DNA from: Andrena cerasifolii
Lineage: Eukaryota; Arthropoda; Insecta; Hymenoptera; Andrenidae
NCBI RefSeq assembly: GCF_050908995.1
Contig: NC_135126.1
Span: 11,718,001-11,782,000 of the forward strand
Direction: 5' to 3'
Length of the DNA: 64,000 nt
Below, piece by piece: positions 47,704 through 55,955 of the stretch. Position numbers and translations under genes: made by a program. The notes below the pieces were generated by a model that was not told the DNA's origin, did no database searches, and saw only the letters and a list, made by a program, of their open reading frames with translations. The first letter of the stretch is position 1. The number at the start of each line of letters is the position of its first letter.

Positions 47704-49212
47704 ATGGCGTATACGGTTGTGACTTTAGTCGTGGGTGCTTTAAGCATACTGATATTATATTTGCTGAAGGTGTACACGTATTGGAAGAGGCGAGGAATCC
47801 CGACTGCCAAAGGAATAATACCACTTCTGGGTCATGTGTTACCCTTACTGACTGCGAGGTCAAATTATTTAAGCATGGTTAGCAAGATGTACGAAGAATC
47901 CAAGAACCATAGCATGTTTGGATTCTACAAATTCACAGAGCCGGTACTAGTAATTTGTGAGCCGAAGTTGGTGAAGACCGTCTTGCTGACCAACTGGTCA
48001 AGCTTCCGCGACAATGCGGGGGGACCTATACCAGAAGTGGATCCTTTATTATCCACGAATCCCATTTTCCGTAACGGTGATGCTTGGCTCTTAGAAAGGA
48101 AGCGATTGATCTCGGCGTTTTCCAGCATGAGGCTGAAAATGCTTTTCGAGGGTGTCAGTGGAGTGTGCACAAAATTCCATGATTTTGTGGACAGGCGGCT
48201 GAAGTCGAGTGGCAAGTACGAGGTCGAGCTGAAGTATCTGGTCTCAAAATTTATGCACGAAGTTGTGGCGAATGCTGGGCTCGGGATCGAAGGGCACTGC
48301 TTCCAGGATGAACCGCATCCAATGGCTTTCGACAGGTTCGGCGACGAAATTTTTAAGCCAAGTACCATAAACGTTGTCAAACAATCTATTGTAATTTACT
48401 TGCCTAAGTTCAATAACATACTCAGAGTCGGTATTTTCCCGAAGTATCTGGTGGAGTTCTTCAGTAATTTAACCAACCAGTGCCTCGAGGCCAGGAAAAA
48501 TGACACCACGCCGAGGAACGACTTCCTTCAGGTAATGGCGGACATTGAAAAGACAAATCAACAGAAAGGGAGGAAAGATATCCTCGCTGCTCACATGTCG
48601 TCTCTCTACACCGACGCGGTCGAGGCAACCAGCGTCACCGTCGCCTGGATTGGCTATCACTTAGCAACGCACAAAGACGTCCAGGAAAAATTGAGAGCGG
48701 AAGTGCAGTCCACGATCGCCAAGCACGGCGGAAAATTAACGTACGAAGCGTTAAAAGAAATGAAGTACATGGATCAAGTGATGAGTGAGTCGCAAAGGTA
48801 TTCCTCCAGTTTTGGCACCTTCAACAAATACTGCACGTCGGAGTTCGAGCTGGAGGGATCGGATGGGCTGCGTTGCCGCGTGAAACCTGGCACGGAGATC
48901 GCTATACCTGTGTGGGCTATGCATCGTGATCCGGAGTACTGGCCTGATGCGGAAGTTTTCGATCCAGATCGTTTCAGCGAAGACAGGAAGAACGAGATTA
49001 AAAAAATGACATTCCTTCCTTTCGGGGAGGGACCAAGGATATGCGTTGGAATGAGATTTGCTCTGATCCAGATGAAACCTTTCTTGGCTAGCTTGTTGAA
49101 TAATTACAGACTAGAACTATCACCAAAGACCCAGCTGCCTTTGAAATTGTCACCGGCATATGTCACATCAACTGTGGAAGGAGGCTGGTGGGTGTACATC
49201 TCCAAACTTTGA
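47704..49212 (+). CDS. Cytochrome P450, clan 3 (CYP6/CYP9-like), copy 1
   Basis: An intact, intronless 502-residue microsomal P450 monooxygenase. Residues about 5-20 form a membrane anchor, followed by a basic stop-transfer (KRR) and a hinge. Canonical motifs are the C-helix WLLER (W128, R132), K-helix ESQR (E362-R365), DPDRF (420-424), and the haem loop FLPFGEGPRICVG with haem-ligand Cys447. The family uses NADPH-P450 reductase to oxidise lipophilic substrates such as xenobiotics, pheromones or hydrocarbons; the substrate cannot be read here. Oddity: the I-helix has DAVEATS where its neighbour has DGFETSS, so the usual oxygen-activating Thr308 is Ala and a Thr follows at 309. The family could be CYP336-like, a low-confidence guess. 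A poly(A) signal follows at 49361. The paralogue at 52256 is in the same orientation. Confidence 0.95.
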   Translation: MAYTVVTLVVGALSILILYLLKVYTYWKRRGIPTAKGIIPLLGHVLPLLTARSNYLSMVSKMYEESKNHSMFGFYKFTEPVLVICEPKLVKTVLLTNWSSFRDNAGGPIPEVDPLLSTNPIFRNGDAWLLERKRLISAFSSMRLKMLFEGVSGVCTKFHDFVDRRLKSSGKYEVELKYLVSKFMHEVVANAGLGIEGHCFQDEPHPMAFDRFGDEIFKPSTINVVKQSIVIYLPKFNNILRVGIFPKYLVEFFSNLTNQCLEARKNDTTPRNDFLQVMADIEKTNQQKGRKDILAAHMSSLYTDAVEATSVTVAWIGYHLATHKDVQEKLRAEVQSTIAKHGGKLTYEALKEMKYMDQVMSESQRYSSSFGTFNKYCTSEFELEGSDGLRCRVKPGTEIAIPVWAMHRDPEYWPDAEVFDPDRFSEDRKNEIKKMTFLPFGEGPRICVGMRFALIQMKPFLASLLNNYRLELSPKTQLPLKLSPAYVTSTVEGGWWVYISKL

Positions 49213-49360
49213 GTAACATTTGTCACGGTCGTATACTTATTTCATGCATGTAAACATAGCGAAACTATTGCCGTTGTAATATTCATTTCATGGTTCACGT
49301 TGTCACGTGTAATGCAACATCTTATATGAACATGAATTGAAATATTGTTAATGGGAAAGT

Positions 49361-49366
49361 AATAAA
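49361..49366 (+). terminator. Poly(A) signal of the first P450 gene
   Basis: AATAAA about 150 bp after the stop codon. A second AATAAA lies at 49675-49680. Confidence 0.5.
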
Positions 49367-49596
49367 ATTAACGAATAACGTGGGGACTACTGTAGATTCT
49401 ACTGTGTAAGTTTTACGAATATCTTTCACAGAAGATTGAAAGGTATCAAGGGATATGTGTTTTCAGCGTACTTTCTTCACTAATGTTACTTGCTCTACGT
49501 TGCAAGCAGTCCGCCATAATTTTATTAATTCTTAATGCTATGTCTCTTCACAAATTTTGTCGATTTACATTATTTGACAAATTTCCAGAAACTTGT

Positions 49597-49665
49597 CCTT
49601 CATTTTTATCCAAGCCTGTGCGTTCCCTTCATTTCTATCCAAGCGTGGGCGTCCCCTTCATTATA
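49597..49665 (+). repeat. Tandem repeat, 29-bp period
   Basis: About 2.4 copies of a 29-bp unit, each beginning CCTTCATT and followed in the full copies by ATCCAAGC; unit starts are 49597, 49626 and 49655. It lies in the 3' flank of the first P450. Confidence 0.65.
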
Positions 49666-49792
49666 TAAGCTCTAAATAAAAAGTCTATTAAAAAATGTTG
49701 GCGACTTACGTTTTTAATTGAGACCATAATTAAGTGTCCTATGTGGTGTAAAAACTCGTGACATTTCAAACTATTTTGACAACTTGCCTTAT

Positions 49793-49835
49793 TTGACACT
49801 TCGCAGGTTATGATTGATTGACACTTAGCAGGTTA
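49793..49835 (+). repeat. Two-copy direct repeat, 25-bp period
   Basis: TTGACACTTCGCAGGTTA at 49793-49810 recurs as TTGACACTTAGCAGGTTA at 49818-49835. A short (AT)n run follows at about 49852-49865. Confidence 0.65.
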
Positions 49836-50020
49836 AAATTCAATAGTATAAGTATATATATATATGTACAATGATGGTCAACTATCCCTGCCGAATCAGA
49901 AGAAAAATCCTACCATGCGAGATGAGATACTAATGAAATTAGTTTCAGGTTAGGTTGGAATAGCCGGGCGACGAGTAAAGATACGCGCCACCGACAGTCG
50001 ACGTATACAGGGTGTCGAAA

Positions 50021-50055
50021 CATGTACTTGGCGTCGAAACGCTACCGCGTCTCTA
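50021..50055 (-). repeat. Dispersed 35-bp repeat, copy 2
   Basis: The reverse complement contains GACGCGGTAGCGTTTCGACG followed by CCAAGTACATG, matching 42687-42721 with about two differences. The surrounding sequence (about 49930-50100) may be part of another old element. Confidence 0.7.
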
Positions 50056-50101
50056 GAAATGATACGAGGATATCGTTATCACCGCCCCACTCTGCACAAC
50101 C

Positions 50102-50420
50102 TTAACCCTTTAGCGCCCGCACCTAGATCCCGTTGAAGGAGAAATATCCCATTATCTTTTTATCGTTAAAAATGACCTGAATTTATATATTTATATTAAA
50201 AAATATTTTTTTTATATTTTGCTTATTTTTTTTCAGTGGTTAAAATGCATAAAACCAATTAATACAGGGTTCAGGTAGGTCCAGCTTTCTTCAGCGAATA
50301 AAACTACGCTAAGTATGTACCACTTAAACTGTTGCAAACAGTAAATTGCGAATGCAAACGGCAATACGCCAAAAAAAACGGAATGTATCGTATATGATAC
50401 GTTTGGTGCTAAAAGGTTAA
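50102..50420. mobile_element. piggyBac-type MITE with TTAA duplication
   Basis: The element spans 50106-50416 (311 bp). The left end is CCCTTTAGCGCC and the reversed right end CCTTTTAGCACC, each flanked by TTAA (50102-50105 and 50417-50420). The ends resemble those of the element at 3737-4029 (CCCTCTAGTGCA), so both may answer to related transposases. The interior is AT-rich and non-coding. It is inserted between the two P450 genes. Confidence 0.78.
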
Positions 50421-51549
50421 ACAAGTCTACCTTGTCGCCACATTAAGATTTAAATTTGTACGGAGTCAATAGAACGTGTTATTAAAATAGCAATTCATCC
50501 TGCTTCCTTATCCTGAAACTGAAGACTCATCGCTTATGGTGCTTATATATGCGCACTTGTTTAAGTGTTTGTCAACATCGCTATCGCGCTGCCACTACTT
50601 TTTACTGTATGTGAAAGTACGATTATAGTTAGATAAATAGACGAAGACATATAATAACAACATATTTTGTCTGGCGCAAACTGTAAGACTGCTATAGTCC
50701 ATCTTCTTTACGCAAAGGAAGAAGGCAGATAAATAAAAAAGTCGGAAAGACACACACACCACACACTGTTTGCGCGGGTTTGTGTCGAGCACAAGTCTGT
50801 CTTCTGCGTCTCAGAATGTAGGGACTCGAACAGGCTCCTTGAGTGGTTTCTCGTGTTCACTATCGCCATGTACACATAACTGCGCTAAATGTACGCGTGT
50901 GCGCGCACATATTCTATATTTTATATGTATATCTCACGCCGGGAACGCGCGGGCCCGACAAACTTGCGGAAAGGGGAAGAGCTGGGGAGCAGTTCCGATA
51001 AAAAAAAAACGCGCGCGTATGTTTGAATGGGTGCCCTTAATGGAGCATTCGAGTTGAAAATCATTTTCGCCCAGGAATAATTGCTCCACATCGCGTGAAA
51101 TAATGAATTTACTGCCTCGAACCTTTTTGAACGGCGCACCACCTCCAGTGAATCGTTAAAACTTGTTGCAATTTTAACTGCACGCCTATTATGCGTTTCG
51201 CTCTGTCTGTTCTCATTTACTTTTCACCCACCCTGCATTACCTATGCAGCTTACAAATGTTCAACCCTTCACCCATCTGTGAACAGTTTACTCAATAAAT
51301 GACACATCTCAAACTCCTTAAAAAGTCCTTCAACTTAAATTCCCTTCTCTATAAATTGAGACCAATTTAAGCCGACTAGCCATAAGTGACAATTTTCTTT
51401 CGAAACGCCTTGGTACTACAAACGCCAAGAGATTGTTAGTCAGGTATCTGTATCGTCAGCGCTTTCCGCTGACGAGTACATTCAATTGCAATCTAACAAA
51501 ACCGCGGTCACAGGCCACTGAATCTCAATCACAATGTTTGTTAATGCAC
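50421..51549. other. Non-coding sequence between the P450 genes
   Basis: No gene seen. It shows short low-complexity tracts (CA-rich near 50750-50765, A run near 51000). It lies between the piggyBac-type MITE and the duplicated flank block. Confidence 0.4.
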
Positions 51550-51643
51550 CGAACCGAAATGAATCCAATGTTGAACAATTTACAAAGCGATCGAGCGCCG
51601 ATTTCCAGTCGTCTAATCCGCGAGTGGTTTCCATGGCGAATGA
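51550..51643 (+). repeat. Duplicated P450 flank, copy 1
   Basis: It begins CGAACCGAAATGAATCCAAT and shares colinear motifs (AACAATT, AAAGCGAT, TCTAATCCGCGAG) with 54122-54222. It lies downstream of P450 copy 1; copy 2 of the block lies downstream of P450 copy 2. A run of 14 C follows at 51643-51656. Confidence 0.65.
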
Positions 51644-52255
51644 CCCCCCCCCCCCCAAAAGCACGATTTCCCACCACCCTGCCGCAATGCATTCGCGATC
51701 ACCTCTACTCTTTTCCACTTTTTACTGCCATTTGCGCTGGAGACGTATCAAGTTGACTTGAACATCTGATTATTTCCATTATTACTAAGGGAGGTCGGAT
51801 GTACATATTGGCAGGGCTGAAGTTGTTTCGAGAACAGCAATCGAGGGGGGAAATCGACCCCCTCCAGTTAGCCTTACGCGTGTTCATGCCGTAGCACGAG
51901 TGAGAGAGAGAGAGAGAACGTTAAGAGATGGAGCACCGAGGCAGGCATGCGGCATGGCAAGAGTTGCCCCCCACTCGCCCTGATCAGCAATATATCTCAC
52001 CTCCACCATAGTTGATACAATGACCCCACGATGGAAAAAAAAACTATCAGAGGAAGACCATTGCAAGTCATTGATAGCGCATGTAGCGTTCTAAAAGCAC
52101 CATATCATTATATCGTAATCGTTGCGATAATAACAAAACAGAGTTACCTCCTTTGTGTTTCGAAGACTATTGCACAACAGTCAGTGTAGACTTCAGTTCA
52201 GAAGATTAGCCGTTGCCGAAAGGAGTGTTTCACGAATCATACGTAACTTTTGAAA
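51644..52255. promoter_or_regulatory. Upstream region of the second P450 gene
   Basis: About 610 bp before the ATG. It has a C14 run, a short (GA)n tract at about 51900-51916 and an arthropod-like initiator TCAGT at 52181-52185 (another at 52193-52197). No TATA box is visible about 30 bp before the initiator. The transcription start is inferred only from the initiator motif. Confidence 0.3.
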
Positions 52256-53764
52256 ATGGCTTGTGCATGTTTGACTCTAGTCGCAGGTGCGTTAATCCTA
52301 CTGATCATCTACTTGACGAGAAAGTACACCCATTGGACCAGGCACAAAATTCCGACCGCCAAAGGAGCGATATCCTTGTTCGGGCATGTGTTGCCCTTAG
52401 TAACTAGCGAGTCGAATTACGCGTTTCTCAGCCAACACGCATACAATCAATTCAAAAACAGTAGCATGATTGGATACTACATACTGACATCTCCGGCATT
52501 GTTAATTCGTGATCCGAATTTGGTGAAGACCATCTTGCAGACAAACTTTTCAAGCTTCCATAAGAATGGATGGAAAATTGAACCGAGTGTGGATCCTCTG
52601 TTGGTCAGGAATCCTTTCTTCTGTGACGGTGATGTTTGGGTGTCACGAAGAAATCGGTTGGCCAACGCATTCTCCAGCATGAGACTGACAACCATTTTCG
52701 ACACTATCAGTGGGGTGTGCAAGAAATTCGAAGCTTTCTTGGACAGACGGCTGAAGTCGAGTGACAAGTACGAGGTCGAGCTGAAGTATCTGTTTTCAAA
52801 ATTTACGGGCGAAGTTGTGGCGAATGTTGGGTTCGGCATCGAAGGATTCTGCTTTCAGGATGAACCGCATCCGATGGCTTTCGACAGAATCGGTGACGGA
52901 ATTTTTAAGCCGAGTGCCATAGGCGCGATGCTAAAATCTGTTGCATTTATCTGGCCTAAGCTCAATAACATACTCGGGATTAAATTCATACCGAGCGACA
53001 TAAACGAGTTGTTCAGAAACCTGGTCGCAGAAAATCTGGCGGTCAGACAGAACGAAACGACACCGAGAAACGACTTCCTTCAGTTAATAATCGAACTCGA
53101 ACAGACGGAAGGAGGAAACGTGGACAAGGAGGCTGTCGCTGGTCACGTGCTTTCCTTGTACTTGGACGGGTTCGAAACATCCAGCATCTCCCTCAGCTTA
53201 ATTTGCTACCAGTTGGTATTGCACAAAGACATTCAGGAAAGACTGAGGGGGGAAGTGCAGTCCATGATCGCCAAGCACGGCGGCCAATTAATGTTCGAAG
53301 CGTTAAAAGGAATGAAGTACATGGATCAAGTGATAAACGAGTCGCAAAGGTGTATCGCTACTGTGGGTGTTCTGAGGAAGGAGTGCACAGAAGAGTGTCA
53401 ACTACAAGGATCCGATGGCCTGAGTTACCGCGTGAAGCCTGGCACGAGAATCCTTATACCGATCAAATTGCTGCATGCGGATCCCGAATACTGGCCTGAT
53501 CCACAAGTTTTTGATCCAGATCGATTCAGCGAAGAAAGGAAGAACGAGATTAAAAAAATGACATTCCTTCCTTTCGGGGAGGGACCAAGGATGTGCGTTG
53601 GAATGAGAATGGCTCTGCTCCAGATAAAATCTTGTTTGGCTAGCTTGTTGAATAATTACAAATTAGAACTGTCGGCAAAGACCCAGCTTCCGTTGCAAAT
53701 GTTCCCGTCAATTTCGCTAACAGTTCCGGTCGGAGGCATATGGGTAAATATCTCCAAATTGTAA
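52256..53764 (+). CDS. Cytochrome P450, clan 3 (CYP6/CYP9-like), copy 2
   Basis: An intact, intronless 502-residue P450, the tandem paralogue of the gene at 47704. An in-frame TTG two codons earlier could extend the frame, but ATG at 52256 gives exactly the length of the paralogue and a normal N-terminal anchor (MACACLTLVAGALILLIIYL). Motifs: C-helix WVSRR, I-helix DGFETSS with the normal Thr308, K-helix ESQR (362-365), DPDRF, and haem loop FLPFGEGPRMCVG with Cys447. Motif positions equal those of copy 1, so the two align without net gaps. Stretches of near-identical DNA (for example the 50 bp before and through the haem loop) alternate with clearly diverged ones. This copy looks catalytically normal. 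Its substrate is unknown. Confidence 0.95.
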   Translation: MACACLTLVAGALILLIIYLTRKYTHWTRHKIPTAKGAISLFGHVLPLVTSESNYAFLSQHAYNQFKNSSMIGYYILTSPALLIRDPNLVKTILQTNFSSFHKNGWKIEPSVDPLLVRNPFFCDGDVWVSRRNRLANAFSSMRLTTIFDTISGVCKKFEAFLDRRLKSSDKYEVELKYLFSKFTGEVVANVGFGIEGFCFQDEPHPMAFDRIGDGIFKPSAIGAMLKSVAFIWPKLNNILGIKFIPSDINELFRNLVAENLAVRQNETTPRNDFLQLIIELEQTEGGNVDKEAVAGHVLSLYLDGFETSSISLSLICYQLVLHKDIQERLRGEVQSMIAKHGGQLMFEALKGMKYMDQVINESQRCIATVGVLRKECTEECQLQGSDGLSYRVKPGTRILIPIKLLHADPEYWPDPQVFDPDRFSEERKNEIKKMTFLPFGEGPRMCVGMRMALLQIKSCLASLLNNYKLELSAKTQLPLQMFPSISLTVPVGGIWVNISKL

Positions 53765-53856
53765 GGAATAATTATTTGCGATTGTTGTTTGTCTACTATT
53801 GTTACCACAACTCCGCACAAGATATACCATAAAGTTTATGCAATATTCGATGTAAT

Positions 53857-53862
53857 AATAAA
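53857..53862 (+). terminator. Poly(A) signal of the second P450 gene
   Basis: AATAAA about 93 bp after the TAA stop. Confidence 0.5.
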
Positions 53863-54121
53863 TATGTGATAATGGAATTAGTGTAACGTATACTGACATA
53901 ACCTCCCCACCCTGTGTATCCGTTAAGCAACTTGAATTCGTAGTAGGATGTAACGACTGACGTTATTGTGACATCAGCACGTTATGTTAGTAAGATAACA
54001 CAGCTGCTGTAAATCTGACAATGTCTACACTGCAAGATCGAATTCGAAATATTGTGATATGAGTAACTCATCTTCGCGCCACTGAATCCTTTCTATTAAT
54101 ACTTCCGGCTTATCCACCCGT

Positions 54122-54222
54122 CGAACCGAAATAAATATAATGTTTAACAATTCATAAAGCGATGGAGCAACGATTGGACATCCGGCAATCTAATTCGCGA
54201 GCGACTTCCGCGGTGAATTACG
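54122..54222 (+). repeat. Duplicated P450 flank, copy 2
   Basis: It begins CGAACCGAAATAAATATAAT and is colinear with 51550-51643 (shared AACAATT, AAAGCGAT, TCTAATTCGCGAG). It lies 360 bp after the second P450, against about 2.3 kb for copy 1; insertions such as the piggyBac-type MITE explain part of the difference. Confidence 0.65.
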
Positions 54223-55091
54223 CGAGAAACTCGATTCGACGCCGCGCCGCTCGAGCAATATACAACGCATCCGCGTTCACGCTGAGTACCTTCATTCTTT
54301 TTTCATTTTCTTTGCCCGTCGGTTCTTCTTCCTATTTCCGAGTGATCCCTCGTCTGAACCGATCGGTTCTACGCTCGCCCACCGAGCAGCAAGATAACGG
54401 AGGGAACACGTATTCGCGGAAAGCGAAAATGTGTGGCGTCGTTCCACGGAGAGGTGTACAGTGGAGTACACGACTAAGGAGAAGGGTAGTTTGGAGGATG
54501 AGGATAGGGGCCTTCGCGTCGTAGTGCATCTTTCTCTGATTTCCCGGGGGAGAAGTCGCCTCGGCAGCTCGCTCGTTGGTATCGAAGCTAGGAGGAGGGC
54601 GAAGGACAGAGGAAGGGAGGTGGATACAGCCGCAACGTGTGTCCTCGCGTAGCATGATTTATTTTATTGCTTTTCGAGAAGCTAGCATAATTCCACCCCC
54701 GTGCTGCTGGCGGTTATTTACCCCCTTTCCCCCCCCCATGCTCCGTATGTAGAAGGACGGACTGAACGGATCGAGGACCCCAGCAAAGGATCAACAGGTA
54801 CAGGACAGCCAGTATCCCTGGACCAAGACAAGATATCGAACAACCGCTGTTCCTTGGTGCATGCGTTATAAGAATACCGTGCACGATATCAGCAATGCGC
54901 GTTTACCATTTAAAATATTAGCCGCAGAAGTTAAACCGTACACATGGCCGGCCAACCCAATTCGAGTTGGAAGCGCGAGACGGAAGTATGTACGGCATCA
55001 TTTAATTAAAACGGACAGTGGTAACAGCGACGCGGTAAATTGAAAATTACAAAGTGAACTAATCCTCTTAAATGGGATATCGCTGGGAGAA
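54223..55091. other. Non-coding stretch, no gene seen
   Basis: Overlapping low-complexity open frames on both strands only. No recognisable gene. Confidence 0.4.
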
Positions 55092-55955
55092 CGGCGCACA
55101 GCGGGGAAATTTTGCGATTTTATGGCCAAAATTACAGAAATGAAATTTTTGAATTTTACCAATTTAATACAATTGTGAATTGAAGAGCTATATCCATTTT
55201 CGTGGTCAAAACCTCAAAACTTATTTTTAATATATAAAATTCGGCACTTTTAACGTTCTAATATATGAGAAACTAAATTATCCGAAAAACAGCACTTACA
55301 AAAATTACGAACGATAAAGATTTTTTTATTATTTACATTTATACACTTTTTTCTTTGTTAGATCATGCCTCTGCTACAGCGCAGCAGGGCATAGCAGAAG
55401 AGTTATCGCTTCTGACGACAAACAAACATACATAATACAAACAATCAATTAATAATTGCATTTATAGAAACAAAAGAGTTCAACGTAAAATAGGAATGAA
55501 AATCATTGCAGGATATTATGGGATTGATAACTATTTTATGTATTGAAAATTGATTCTTATATGAAAAGATTATTTCTAAAACACTACTTTAAAAATTGTA
55601 TAAATTACGTATTAAAAACCGAAGCATAATTATTTTGAGGACAAAAAGATATCTTACGCACCACCAGGAATTGAATCCATGCATTGAAATTATTTTCAGA
55701 TCTTTGAATAACACATAAGTGTTTGAAGCAACTTGAAAATCTGGATTAATTCTTTGCGATCGGTCTAACCTCACATGAACATAAACATTTGCGAGTCTAT
55801 ACGAGCATTGTATTAAAACATTTAACAGTAAAATTGGGTGGCATTTGATACTCGTATTAGTTCTTCAATTGACATTTGCATTTATTTTGTCGAATTCAAA
55901 AATTTATTTCTGTGGTTTTGGTCATAAAATCGCGAGATTTCCCCATTGTGCGGCG
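55092..55955. mobile_element. Transib-type non-autonomous element
   Basis: The element spans 55097-55950 (854 bp). The left end reads CACAGCGGGGAAATTTTGCG and the reversed right end CACAATGGGGAAATCTCGCG; similarity continues for about 60 bp. The identical 5-bp duplication CGGCG lies on both sides (55092-55096 and 55951-55955). A 61-codon frame on the - strand (55774-55589) looks more protein-like than its surroundings (LDRSQRINPDFQVASNTYVL) but I do not recognise it; it could be a transposase scrap. The right heptamer CACAATG is the common Transib form; the left CACAGCG has one change. Confidence 0.85.
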
